64,000 nucleotides of DNA. Source: Candidatus Binataceae bacterium (GTDB taxonomy: Bacteria > Desulfobacterota > Binatia > Binatales > Binataceae). The notes under the pieces are model-generated. The model saw only the letters and a program-made list of their open reading frames with translations, did no database searches and was not told where the DNA came from. Shown here piece after piece: positions 56,184-64,000 of this stretch. The DNA lies in assembly GCA_015478645.1 (NCBI GenBank), contig JADMIL010000005.1:40549-104548 (forward strand), given 5' to 3'. A program made the position numbers and the translations under genes. Each line of letters opens with the position of its first letter. Within the stretch, counting starts at the first letter, position 1.

Positions 56184-57433
56184 ACCTCGACGATATGCGC
56201 CGCTATGTGGACGAGATCGAGGCAACGCCGTTCAACGTCCTGATGAATCAGGCGTCGGCGGACGTGCGCGCGATCCTGCTTAAGAGTCTCGATTACCACG
56301 AGCTCACGCCCGACGAAGGGCTGACGCTCTATACCGCGCAGGGCGACGACCTGCGCGCGACGATCAAGGCCGCCGATCTGGCGCGCGCCGAAGACGTGGG
56401 CGAGGAAGTCACCTACGTCGTCAACCGCAACATCAACTTCACCAACATCTGTTTCGTCGGCTGCCAGTTCTGCGGCTTCAAGCGCCAGAAATGGGAATCC
56501 GACGCCTACGACCATGCCGACGCGACGATCCTGGCCAAGGTCGCCGACGCGGTCGCCCGCGGCGCCACCGAAGTATGCATGCAGGGCGGCATCAATCCCG
56601 ACATGCCGGCGTTCAAGTACCGCGACCTGCTGGTCGCGATTAAGTCGCACTTCCCCGACATTCATATCCACGCCTTCTCGCCGATGGAAATAATGTACGG
56701 GGCGCGCCGCACGCGGATGGAGTATCCGGAGTATATCGCGATGCTGCGCGAGGCCGGCCTCGGCTCGATTCCGGGCACCGCGGCCGAAATCCTCGACGAC
56801 AGTGTGCGCGAGATCTTAAGCCACAAGAAAGTCGACGTCGCCGCCTGGGTCGAGATCATCACGACCGCGCATACGCTCGGCGTGCCGACCACCTCGACGA
56901 TCATGTACGGCCACGTCGAGAATCCGCTGCACGTGGTCAATCATCTCGATCTCCTGCGCAGTATCCAGAAGCGCACGCACGGCTTCACCGAATTCGTTCC
57001 GCTGCGCTTCATCCATGAGAACACGGTGCTCTTCCGCAAGGGCCTGGTGAAGCCGCCGGCCAATCCATTCCTCGACCTGCAGATGTACGCGTTCGCGCGG
57101 CTGTTCCTGCGCGGCCAGATCGACAACCTGCAGACCTCATGGGTCAAGCTCGGCGTCGACCTCGCGGCGGTCACGCTCAAGGCCGGATGCAACGATTTCT
57201 CGGGCACCCTGATGGAAGAGAGTATCACCGCGCAGGCCGGCGGCACGGCCGGCGAATTTGTCGCGGTCGACCTGATCGAAGACCATGCGCGCGCCGCCGG
57301 ACGGGTCGCGGTCGAGCGCAGCACGCTCTATAAGAAGCTCTACGACAGGAAGGCTCCCAATGGCGCGCGGCCGATTGCTCCCTCCCTCCAGCCCCTCGAT
57401 CACCACGCTAGCGGGGGGAGTGGGTGCGGCTAA
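56180..57433 (+). CDS. cofH: FO synthase subunit 2 (5-amino-6-ribitylamino-uracil--tyrosine transferase)
   Basis: The 417-residue radical-SAM partner of CofG has CxxxCxxC at C91-C95-C98 (NICFVGCQFCGF) and the family motifs EVCMQGGINPD and HAFSPMEIMYGARR. It starts with a TTG that overlaps the cofG stop, with GGAGG nine bases upstream; a longer frame into cofG is not conserved. The conserved protein ends near residue 390; the last 25 residues (Pro/Ser-rich) lie in a 74-base overlap with cofD and look non-essential. Confidence 0.94.
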   Translation: MNLDDMRRYVDEIEATPFNVLMNQASADVRAILLKSLDYHELTPDEGLTLYTAQGDDLRATIKAADLARAEDVGEEVTYVVNRNINFTNICFVGCQFCGFKRQKWESDAYDHADATILAKVADAVARGATEVCMQGGINPDMPAFKYRDLLVAIKSHFPDIHIHAFSPMEIMYGARRTRMEYPEYIAMLREAGLGSIPGTAAEILDDSVREILSHKKVDVAAWVEIITTAHTLGVPTTSTIMYGHVENPLHVVNHLDLLRSIQKRTHGFTEFVPLRFIHENTVLFRKGLVKPPANPFLDLQMYAFARLFLRGQIDNLQTSWVKLGVDLAAVTLKAGCNDFSGTLMEESITAQAGGTAGEFVAVDLIEDHARAAGRVAVERSTLYKKLYDRKAPNGARPIAPSLQPLDHHASGGSGCG

Positions 57434-58328
57434 GTTTATTCGGGGGCTGGTCCGCCGGATCGATCCGCGCCAACTGACCGTCGTCGTCAACACCGGCGAC
57501 GACGATCAGTTTTACGGCCTGCACGTCTCGCCCGACGTCGACACGGTGATCTATACGCTAGGCGGCGTGGTCAGCCAGGCCAACGGATGGGGCCTCGAAG
57601 GCGAGAGCTTCAACGCGCTCGCCGCGCTCGGCCGGCTCTACGGCAAGCCGTGGTTCAATCTCGGCGATCGCGATCTGGCGACTCATCTTTATCGCACCGA
57701 GCGCTTGCGGGCGGGCGCGGAACTTACCGCGATCACCGCCGAGCTGGCCACGCGCTTCGGCGTCAAGGCGCGCGTGCTGCCGATGAGCGACGCGCCGGTG
57801 CGCACCTTCGTCAAGCTCAAACGGCGGCCGGCCGCCCTCCCCTTTCAGGAATACTTCGTCCGCGGGCGGGCGCGCGGCGCGGTCGAAGCGATCGAATTGC
57901 GCGGCGCGGCGCATGCGCGGCCGACGGCGGCCGTGATGCGCGCGATCACGCACGCCGACGCGGTGATTATCGCGCCGTCGAATCCGTTCGTCTCGATCGG
58001 GCCAATTCTGGCGCTGCGCGGCGTGCGTGGCGCACTCAAGGCGCGGCGCGCGCGGGTCGCGGCGATCAGTCCGATCGTCGGCGGCAAGACCGTCAAGGGT
58101 CCGGCCGACAAGATGATGCGCGGGCTCGGCCATGAAGTCTCGCCGCTGGGCGTCGCACGCATCTACCGCGATCTGGTCGGGCTATTCGTGCTCGACGTCG
58201 TCGACCATCGCTATCTCGAGCCGATTCGCGCGCTTGGCCTCAACGCAATCGCCACCGATACCATCATGAGCACGCCCGCACGCGCCGCCGCCCTGGCGGA
58301 CGTGGTGAGGCGCGCGCTCGTGGTGTAG
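57360..58328 (+). CDS. cofD: 2-phospho-L-lactate transferase (F420 assembly)
   Basis: The 322-residue enzyme joins FO to a phospholactyl- or phosphoenolpyruvyl-type donor to make (dehydro)F420-0. LAGGVGAAKFIRGL (17-30), VVNTGDDDQFYGLHVSPDVDT (about 42-62) and SPIVGGKTVKGPADKMM are hallmarks of CofD/FbiA. ATG 57360 has AGGAAGG upstream and lies inside the cofH end. The donor-making enzyme CofC/FbiD is not found in this window. Confidence 0.94.
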   Translation: MARGRLLPPSSPSITTLAGGVGAAKFIRGLVRRIDPRQLTVVVNTGDDDQFYGLHVSPDVDTVIYTLGGVVSQANGWGLEGESFNALAALGRLYGKPWFNLGDRDLATHLYRTERLRAGAELTAITAELATRFGVKARVLPMSDAPVRTFVKLKRRPAALPFQEYFVRGRARGAVEAIELRGAAHARPTAAVMRAITHADAVIIAPSNPFVSIGPILALRGVRGALKARRARVAAISPIVGGKTVKGPADKMMRGLGHEVSPLGVARIYRDLVGLFVLDVVDHRYLEPIRALGLNAIATDTIMSTPARAAALADVVRRALVV

Positions 58329-58340
58329 GCTTACCTATCC

Positions 58341-59093
58341 ATGGCCTCAATCACGCTGACCGCGATCGACGGCATTCCGATGATCATGCCGGGCGACAAG
58401 CTCGCCGAGCTGATCGTGCATGCGCTTGAACGCATGGACTTGAAGCTGGCGCCGGGCGACGTCCTGACGCTCTGCCAGAAGATCGTCTCGAAGGCCGAGA
58501 ACCGGCTGGTCGATCTGAAAGATATCGAGCCGTCGCCGCTGGCCAAAAATTTCGCCGCGCGCTGGGACAAGGATCCGCGCGCCGTCGAGCTGGTATTGCG
58601 CCAGACCAGCCGCATTGTGCGCATGGACAACGCCGTGATGATCGTCGAGACGGGCCCCGGATGGGTCTGCGCCAACGCCGGGATCGACGAATCCAACAGC
58701 CTCGAAGACGACCGCGCGATCCTGCTGCCGGCCGACGCCGACGACTCAGCCGTGCGGCTTCGCGCGGAACTCAAGCGCCTGACCGGCGTCGAGGTCGCGA
58801 TTCTGATCACCGACACCTTCGGCCGTCCGTGGCGCGACGGGCTGACCGAGGTCTGTATCGGGATCGCCGGGATGGATCCGATGCTCGATTTGCGCGGCAC
58901 CACCGACCTGGGCGGCCGCGAACTCCATCACACGGTAATCGCGATCGCCGACGAAATCGCCGCCGCCGCGGGCCTGCTGATGCCCAAGGCGGGGGCGACG
59001 CCCGCGGTGCTGATGCGCGGCTACAAATTCACGCCCGGCGAGGGCAGCGCGCGCGCGCTGATCCGGCCGGCCGCATCGGATCTGTTCCGCTAG
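58341..59093 (+). CDS. cofE: Coenzyme F420:L-glutamate ligase
   Basis: The 250-residue enzyme adds gamma-linked glutamates to F420-0. It corresponds to the CofE domain alone; the nitroreductase-like C-terminal domain of actinobacterial FbiB is absent, so reduction of dehydro-F420-0, if needed, uses another protein. KIVSKAENRLVDL, CANAGIDESNS and ILITDTFGRPWRDG are conserved metal/GTP-site motifs. It follows cofD by 12 bases. Confidence 0.94.
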   Translation: MASITLTAIDGIPMIMPGDKLAELIVHALERMDLKLAPGDVLTLCQKIVSKAENRLVDLKDIEPSPLAKNFAARWDKDPRAVELVLRQTSRIVRMDNAVMIVETGPGWVCANAGIDESNSLEDDRAILLPADADDSAVRLRAELKRLTGVEVAILITDTFGRPWRDGLTEVCIGIAGMDPMLDLRGTTDLGGRELHHTVIAIADEIAAAAGLLMPKAGATPAVLMRGYKFTPGEGSARALIRPAASDLFR

Positions 59094-59101
59094 GCGCCGT
59101 C

Positions 59102-60112
59102 GTGAAAAACCCGCAAGCCGCCGGCGCCGCGACCGCGCCCTCAGCCGACGAGATCGGCGTCGCCGCGCCGGTCAAGGACGATCTCTGCGCGGCGGAGGCC
59201 AAGCTCACACGGCTGCTCGATTCCAACGAAGCGCTGATTAGCGAGATCTGCCATTACCTGGTCGACGGCGCCGGCAAACGGCTGCGTCCGCTGTTCATCC
59301 TGCTGGTCTATCGCGCGTGCGGCGGGGTGAGCGAAAAGGTCGCAGACGCGATCGACGCGGCGATCGCGCTCGAGCTGATCCATTCGGCCACCCTGCTGCA
59401 CGACGACATTATCGATGGCGGCCTGCTGCGCCGCGGCAAGCCGTCGGCCTTCGCGCGCTGGGGCTTTGCGCCCTCGCTGGTGGCGGGAGATTTCCTGTTC
59501 TGCCGCGCCTTCGAACTCTGCGGACGGTTCGACGAACGGCTGGTGCGCACTGCGGCCCAGGCCTGTATCCAGCTTACCGAGGGCGAGGTGATGGAGGGCC
59601 GCATGCGCCATAACGCGGCGGCCAGCCACGAGGATTATCTCGCCGTGATCACGCGTAAGACCGCGTCGCTGTTTGCCGCCGGGGGCAAGGTCGCCGCCGA
59701 TCTTGCGGGGGCCGACGCGAAGACCATCGCGGCGATGGAAAAGCTCGGCCTGGCGGTCGGCCGGGCCTTTCAGATGGTCGACGACCTGCTCGATATCCTC
59801 GGACCCGAGGCCAAGATCGGCAAGCCGGTCGGGTCCGACCTGCGCGGCGGGATCATCTCGCTGCCGGTGGTCCTGGCGATTGAGCACCACCCCGAGTTCG
59901 CCCGCGAGTTCCGCGCCGGCACGCCGATCGAGGGCGCCGCCTTCGATCGCGCGATCGCCCTGATGCGCGAGCCGTCGCTCATCGCGCGCGGCCGGGCGCT
60001 GGCCGCCGACCAGATGCGGGTCGCGCACGGCTTGCTGGCGGGGCTGCGGCCGTCGCCCTATCGGGCGAGCCTGGCGGCATTGATCGACGAGCAGAGTGAT
60101 CGCGAAGTCTGA
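59102..60112 (+). CDS. Polyprenyl diphosphate synthase
   Basis: The 336-residue trans-prenyltransferase makes long isoprenoid diphosphates, probably for a quinone side chain. Aspartate-rich motifs DDIID (101-105, first) and DDLLD (about 227-231, second) are present, with GKRLRP and GEVMEG between. It starts with GTG eight bases after cofE, so it is co-transcribed with the F420 genes. Chain length (C35-C50) cannot be told by eye. Position in the cof operon suggests joint expression with redox cofactors. Confidence 0.9.
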   Translation: MKNPQAAGAATAPSADEIGVAAPVKDDLCAAEAKLTRLLDSNEALISEICHYLVDGAGKRLRPLFILLVYRACGGVSEKVADAIDAAIALELIHSATLLHDDIIDGGLLRRGKPSAFARWGFAPSLVAGDFLFCRAFELCGRFDERLVRTAAQACIQLTEGEVMEGRMRHNAAASHEDYLAVITRKTASLFAAGGKVAADLAGADAKTIAAMEKLGLAVGRAFQMVDDLLDILGPEAKIGKPVGSDLRGGIISLPVVLAIEHHPEFAREFRAGTPIEGAAFDRAIALMREPSLIARGRALAADQMRVAHGLLAGLRPSPYRASLAALIDEQSDREV

Positions 60113-60234
60113 TTGGCGCGAGTCTGATTCGCATGCAGTGTTAATCGCGCGAACCCTGCGCTACGCCCGCGAAACGGCTCCCCATCGAGCGATCGATCGA
60201 CTATAGTGCGGGCTGCCACGCGGAGGGCCTATCG

Positions 60235-60861
60235 ATGGAACATCCGGCGGACTATCGGATCACCAAGCTCGATCAATTGCGCGCGCTCATCGGCACGCCC
60301 AATAAGATCACGCCACTCAAGCTGCTCGACGCGCTCGACGACTATGCCATCGAGTTTATCCGCAGATCGCCCTTCCTGGTGCTCGGCACCGCCGACGCCG
60401 ACGGCAACCAGGAGGTCTCGCCCAAGGGCGACACGCCGGGCTTCGTCGCGGTGGAAGATCGCACGACGATCGTGATTCCCGATCGCAAGGGCAACAAATT
60501 GATCTTCGGCCTGCAGAATATCCTGGCCAATCCGCACGTCGGGCTGATCTTCATGGTGCCGGGCACCAACGAGACGCTGCGCGTCAACGGGCGCGCCGAA
60601 TTGACCGTCGACCCGGCTTTGCTGAATCGGCTGGCGGCGCGCGGCACGCCGGCCACGCTCGCGATCCGGGTGACGATACGCGAGTGCTTCTTCCATTGCG
60701 CCAAGGCCTTCATCCGATCGCATTTGTGGGCGGCTGAGGCGTGGCCGATGTCACACCCCATCTCGTTCGGCAAGATGCTGGCGGAAAAGATGGGCGGCGA
60801 CGACGCGGTCGCGGCTAAAATCGACGAAGCGATCGCGCACGACTACAAGCACAATCTATAA
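60235..60861 (+). CDS. Pyridoxamine 5'-phosphate oxidase-like flavin/deazaflavin-binding protein
   Basis: The 208-residue split-barrel protein resembles the 'MSMEG_1061/DR2398' group of PPOX-like proteins: FLVLGTADADGNQEVSPKGDTPGFV, then VIPDRKGNKLIFGLQNIL and ALAIR-type strands near ECFFHC. The superfamily binds FMN or F420 and includes F420-dependent reductases. GGAGGG lies eight bases before the ATG, and TATAGT (60202-60207) is a possible -10. It sits 122 bases after the cof operon, so an F420-linked role is possible but unproved. Confidence 0.83.
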   Translation: MEHPADYRITKLDQLRALIGTPNKITPLKLLDALDDYAIEFIRRSPFLVLGTADADGNQEVSPKGDTPGFVAVEDRTTIVIPDRKGNKLIFGLQNILANPHVGLIFMVPGTNETLRVNGRAELTVDPALLNRLAARGTPATLAIRVTIRECFFHCAKAFIRSHLWAAEAWPMSHPISFGKMLAEKMGGDDAVAAKIDEAIAHDYKHNL

Positions 60862-60939
60862 GGCCTCACGGCACGCGGCTGGCTTGCGCAATCGCGCCTG
60901 GCGAGCCCCACAGCGCAAATTCACGGAGGATCGGACGGC

Positions 60940-60990
60940 GATCGGTAACCGGTAGATTTAGGATATCGCGCACCGTTTGGGTTACCGATC
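60940..60990. promoter_or_regulatory. 11-bp inverted repeat, possible operator
   Basis: GATCGGTAACC (60940-60950) is repeated in perfect inverted form as GGTTACCGATC (60980-60990), with centres 40 bp apart. A GATAAT hexamer (61006-61011) lies just downstream and could be the -10 of the Gly/Asp-rich gene. This layout suits a regulator binding two sites, or a hairpin. Confidence 0.4.
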
Positions 60991-61084
60991 ACGCGAACCA
61001 TCCCTGATAATCAGTACATATTTTGAACTTCGCCCGATGGCATCATTGATGCGTGTCTATCTGATGTGCGAGGTGCACAGGACC

Positions 61085-61354
61085 ATGCGGAAAATCTATC
61101 CAATAATGCTCACGGCACTGGCAGGGCTGTCGATGATGGCGATGCAGGCGTGTTTCGCGGGGGCGCCCTATGGCGGTGGCTATGGTGGCTACGGCAACAA
61201 TGGCTACTATAATAATAACTATGGCTACAATGGGTATGGTGGAGGCGACGACAACTCGGGCTGGGGTTGGGGTGACGGCGGCGGCTGGGGCGGTGGTGGC
61301 TTCGGCGGCGACGACGATTTCGGCGGTGGTGGCTTCGGCGGCGACGACGACTAA
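61085..61354 (+). CDS. Small exported Gly/Asp/Tyr-rich protein, unknown function
   Basis: The 89-residue frame begins with a signal-like segment (MRKIYPIMLTALAGLSMMAM) ending at QAC, a possible but weak lipobox (C23). The rest is almost only Gly, Tyr, Asn, Asp and Trp: a GGYGNNGYY section, then a WGWGDGGGWGGG section, then GGGGFGGDDD twice. Such sequence is disordered; aspartate clusters could bind calcium and the aromatics could self-associate. AGGA lies close before ATG 61085. Upstream in-frame ATGs (61037 and 60977) would extend it without conserved content. It stands alone. Confidence 0.6.
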   Translation: MRKIYPIMLTALAGLSMMAMQACFAGAPYGGGYGGYGNNGYYNNNYGYNGYGGGDDNSGWGWGDGGGWGGGGFGGDDDFGGGGFGGDDD

Positions 61355-61497
61355 GGGCTGGTGACGGCGCAACTTATCCAAGGCCGCGCCGTCATCACTT
61401 GGCGTATGCCGAGTTCGCTGCCATGCCGCGCTCGTGGCGGCTACGGACAGGCAGTACCTGCGGCCGGCGCAATGAAATACCGCCGGGAGGACGCAGC

Positions 61498-62358
61498 ATG
61501 GCTAGCGACATCGTGATCGGCAAGCAGCGGGAGCAGGCCGAAGCGTTTCGCCAGATGCACGATCGGCAGCGGATCCTGGTGCTGCCCAACGCATGGGACG
61601 CGCTCAGCGCGCGGATCTTCGAGAGCGCCGGCTTTCCGGCGATCGCGACGACCAGCGCGGGCGTATCCTATTCGATCGGCTATCCGGACGGCGAAATAGT
61701 TCCGCGCGACGAGATGATCGCGGCGATCGGACGGATCGCGCGCAGCGTTGCTGTGCCGGTCACGGCCGACATCGAATCGGGCTTCGCGCGCGATGGTGCT
61801 CAAATCGCCGAGACCATCGCACGAGTGATCGCGGCCGGCGCGGTCGGCGTGAATCTCGAAGACACCGTGCAGGGCGCGGGGCGCACGCTCTACGAATTGC
61901 CGATCGCGGTCGAGCGGATTCGCGCCGCACGCGCGGCGGCGCAGGCGGCCGGCGTGCCGATCGTGATCAACGCGCGCAGCGACGTCTACCTGCTTGGCAT
62001 CGGCGAAAAAGCCGATCGCTTCGACCATACGGTGCAGCGGCTCAATGCGTATCGCGCGGCAGGCGCCGACTGTCTCTATGCGATGGGCTATTTCGACGCG
62101 GCGACGATTGGGCGGCTCGCCGCGGCCGTCGACGGTCCGCTCAACGTCATGGGCCTGCCGGGCATGCCCGGCGTCACCGAGCTCGAGCGGCTGGGCGTCG
62201 CGCGCGTGAGCACCGCGTCGGGACCGGCGCGGGTCGCGATGACGGCGACGCGCAAGGCCGCCAATGAACTGATGCGCACGGGGAGCTTCGAGGTCTTCGG
62301 CGGCGACACGCTAAGCCATCAGGAGGCCAACGCGCTGATGGCCAAGCGCGGCGCGTGA
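61498..62358 (+). CDS. Isocitrate lyase/PEP mutase-superfamily enzyme
   Basis: The 286-residue TIM-barrel protein belongs to the PEP phosphonomutase / 2-methylisocitrate lyase-like group: LVLPNAWDALSARIFE, then ATTSAGVSYSIGYPDGE, TADIESGF and VNLEDTV (metal-binding Asp/Glu). INARSDVYLLG is also typical. These enzymes make or break C-C or P-C bonds next to a carboxylate; the exact reaction is unknown. GGGAGG before ATG 61498 is a strong ribosome binding site. The stop overlaps the GTG of the next gene by four bases. Confidence 0.87.
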   Translation: MASDIVIGKQREQAEAFRQMHDRQRILVLPNAWDALSARIFESAGFPAIATTSAGVSYSIGYPDGEIVPRDEMIAAIGRIARSVAVPVTADIESGFARDGAQIAETIARVIAAGAVGVNLEDTVQGAGRTLYELPIAVERIRAARAAAQAAGVPIVINARSDVYLLGIGEKADRFDHTVQRLNAYRAAGADCLYAMGYFDAATIGRLAAAVDGPLNVMGLPGMPGVTELERLGVARVSTASGPARVAMTATRKAANELMRTGSFEVFGGDTLSHQEANALMAKRGA

Positions 62359-63323
62359 GCGACGCTCGCGCGGCGGCGGAATTCGCGGTGCGGATCGAAA
62401 CGCCGCGCCGCGACGCTCGCGGTGCGATCGATCCGGCGGCGTCGCTCGAAATGTTTCGCCGGGTCGGCGACGACCTGATCGATCGCTGGGACGGACGCAC
62501 GCTGCTGCGCACCCATACGATTGGCACACGCACGATCGCCTACGCATGCGCGTTCGCCAGCGACCACCACGGCCTCACGATCAACGTAACGATCGAAGAC
62601 GTGCGCCAGCGCGAGGCAATCGAGGATGCGGTGCGCACGATGTTCGTCACGCCGGGCGCGGAATTTATCGCGCTGGTGCAAAGCGACCGCGTGATCGGCG
62701 TGATCGCCGCGGCGCATCCCGGCGTGCGATCAGTGCGGCAGTCGAATCTGCTGCACGCCCTGATTCGCTGTATCAGCGCGCAACAGGTGAATCTGCGCTG
62801 GGCCGCGACCTGCCGGCGGCGGCTCGCCGGGAGTTTTGGCCGCGAGCATCGCCTCGGCGAACACCGCGTTTACAGTCTCGACGCGGCCCGTCTCGCGGCG
62901 CTCGAGCCCGCCGCTATCCGCGCGCTGCAATTCACCACGCGCAAGGCCGAATACATAATCAACGTGGCGCGCGCGCTGGCCGGCGGCGAACTGACTATTG
63001 CGGCGCTCGCGGCGATGAGCGACGACGAGGTAATCGCGCGGCTCACGGCGATTCGCGGCGTCGGCCTGTGGACCGCCGAATGGATCCTGGCGCGCACGCT
63101 CGGACGGCCACGCGTGGTCGCCGGAGATCTTGGCGTGCGCAAGGCGATCGGCCTCGCGTATTGCGGCGGCGCGATGCCCGCGGCTGGCGAGGTGCACCGT
63201 CTCACGGCCGCTTGGGGCGCCGCGGCGGCGACCGCGCAGGCGATGCTCCTGCACGCGCTGGCCGAGAAGACCCTGCCACCCGGACGCATGGCGGCGAATG
63301 CACCGCAACTCCGTCCGCGTTAG
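62355..63323 (+). CDS. DNA-3-methyladenine glycosylase II-like (AlkA family)
   Basis: The 322-residue base-excision glycosylase has the helix-hairpin-helix and Gly/Pro-Asp loop LTAIRGVGLWTAEWIL ... VVAGDLGVRKA, with the catalytic Asp at about 257. CISAQQVNLRWA is the family's second conserved helix. An N-terminal AlkA-type domain (about 1-120) is present. It should remove alkylated purines from DNA. It starts with GTG coupled to the upstream PEP-mutase-like gene, an unusual partner. No ada gene is near. Confidence 0.88.
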   Translation: MSDARAAAEFAVRIETPRRDARGAIDPAASLEMFRRVGDDLIDRWDGRTLLRTHTIGTRTIAYACAFASDHHGLTINVTIEDVRQREAIEDAVRTMFVTPGAEFIALVQSDRVIGVIAAAHPGVRSVRQSNLLHALIRCISAQQVNLRWAATCRRRLAGSFGREHRLGEHRVYSLDAARLAALEPAAIRALQFTTRKAEYIINVARALAGGELTIAALAAMSDDEVIARLTAIRGVGLWTAEWILARTLGRPRVVAGDLGVRKAIGLAYCGGAMPAAGEVHRLTAAWGAAAATAQAMLLHALAEKTLPPGRMAANAPQLRPR

Positions 63324-63338
63324 TCAGTCCACGAATGG

Positions 63339-64000
63339 CTATTCGCCCGACGATCGCACGAAGTTCGGCTTGCGCTTTTCGACGAAAGCCTTGACCGCCT
63401 CTTTGTGGTCCTCGGTCTTGAAGGTCATCATCTCGTAGGCCAGCGACGCGTCGAGAATCAGGTTGGCCTGCTGTTTGAGCCATTTGTTGACCGACAACTT
63501 GCTCCAGCGGATCGCCCAGGTCGGGCCGTCGGCCAGTTCCTGCGCCAGCTCGCGCGACTTGACGATTACCTGGTCGGGCGCAACCGCGTAGTCGACCATC
63601 CCGATGCGCCCCGCTTCGGCGCCGTTGATGAAATTGCCGCGCATCAGAAATTCCTTTGCCCGATGCGGTCCGATGAGCAGCGGCCAGATGACCGCGCCGC
63701 CGTCGCCCGCGACCACGCCGACCTTGACGTGGGTATCGGCAAAGCGCGCCTTTTCCGACACTACGATGATGTCGCAGAGCAAGGCGAGCGTGGCGCCGAG
63801 GCCGATCGCGTCGCCGTTGATCGCGCCGATAATCGGCTGCTCGACGTCGAGCATGTTCTCGACCACGCGCCGTCCGTTAAACGCGGCGATCGGCCCGCGA
63901 TCGAAGCGGTCGGTGCTCTTGGCCGCGTTGACCAGCGTTCCGGAAGCCATCCCCTTGACGTCGCCGCCGGCGCAGAACGCGCGGCCCGCGCCGGTCAGGA
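63339..64000 (-). CDS. Enoyl-CoA hydratase/isomerase-family protein (5' end outside window)
   Basis: The visible 220 residues show the crotonase fold: LTGAGRAFCAGGDVKGM (oxyanion hole and first active-site region), IGAINGDAIGLGATLALLCD, and FADTHVKVGVVAGDGGAVIWP with the second active-site region. The C-terminal helical part is complete. The start lies beyond base 64000. Such enzymes hydrate or isomerise acyl-CoAs; the substrate is unknown, and one of the two catalytic Glu positions seems changed (VVAGDGGA). It is convergent with the AlkA-like gene. Confidence 0.9.
   Translation of the reverse strand, partial: LTGAGRAFCAGGDVKGMASGTLVNAAKSTDRFDRGPIAAFNGRRVVENMLDVEQPIIGAINGDAIGLGATLALLCDIIVVSEKARFADTHVKVGVVAGDGGAVIWPLLIGPHRAKEFLMRGNFINGAEAGRIGMVDYAVAPDQVIVKSRELAQELADGPTWAIRWSKLSVNKWLKQQANLILDASLAYEMMTFKTEDHKEAVKAFVEKRKPNFVRSSGE

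Overview
The window is a GC-rich, densely coded bacterial chromosome segment with short intergenic gaps, many 1-4 base start/stop overlaps and frequent GTG/TTG starts. lpxA (lipid A synthesis), periplasmic cytochrome c maturation (ccm) genes and several exported proteins indicate a diderm bacterium. A full-length CofG/CofH/CofD/CofE set shows that it can make much of coenzyme F420. This mix (F420, System I cytochrome c maturation, citramalate synthase, c-di-AMP synthesis) fits uncultured deltaproteobacteria-like lineages such as Binatota. That taxonomic placement is inference; no rRNA gene is present to test it. No tRNA or rRNA gene, CRISPR array, transposase, integrase or phage gene was seen.

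Layout. 0-12.9 kb is a loosely organised accessory part: a family 4 glycosyltransferase translationally coupled to a glycogen-debranching-type glycosidase, a membrane-anchored kelch protein with a Thr/Pro tail, two MFS transporters, an MsbA-like ABC exporter with a strong terminator, a DUF2141 protein, and a tiny zinc-ribbon protein whose stop codon lies inside a 115-bp inverted-repeat element. 13-39.5 kb is a minus-strand housekeeping block: gltX, guaA, der-era-rnc, mtaB-mnmA-cysteine desulfurase (tRNA thiolation), cysE-cimA-lysC (cysteine/isoleucine/aspartate-family supply), tsaE, nnrDE, pdxJ, glmM-cdaR-cdaA-folP (cell wall precursor, c-di-AMP, folate), ftsH, tilS and a DnaJ-family chaperone. 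39.6-45.5 kb is a ccm cluster read ccmE-F-H-(CcmI-like)-A-B-C-D, with an unusual CcmE (CxxxY haem motif) and an unusual CcmH.

45.6-54.7 kb holds a phosphodiesterase-like lipoprotein, lpxA, yacG, an unknown membrane protein, a secreted tannase/feruloyl-esterase-family enzyme on the plus strand with its own terminator, and a 2-oxoacid dehydrogenase operon (E1alpha, E1beta, E2; no E3). From 55 kb onward the plus strand carries cofG-cofH-cofD-cofE followed by a polyprenyl diphosphate synthase, then a PPOX-type flavoprotein, a small Gly/Asp-rich exported protein, an isocitrate-lyase/PEP-mutase-family enzyme coupled to an AlkA-like DNA glycosylase. The window ends in an enoyl-CoA hydratase gene cut by the right edge.

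No wholly new multi-gene system is evident. The best leads are the variant ccm cluster, the F420 cluster with its neighbours, two related inverted-repeat elements (near 10.7 kb and 16.2 kb), and a few small exported or zinc-binding proteins of unknown role.
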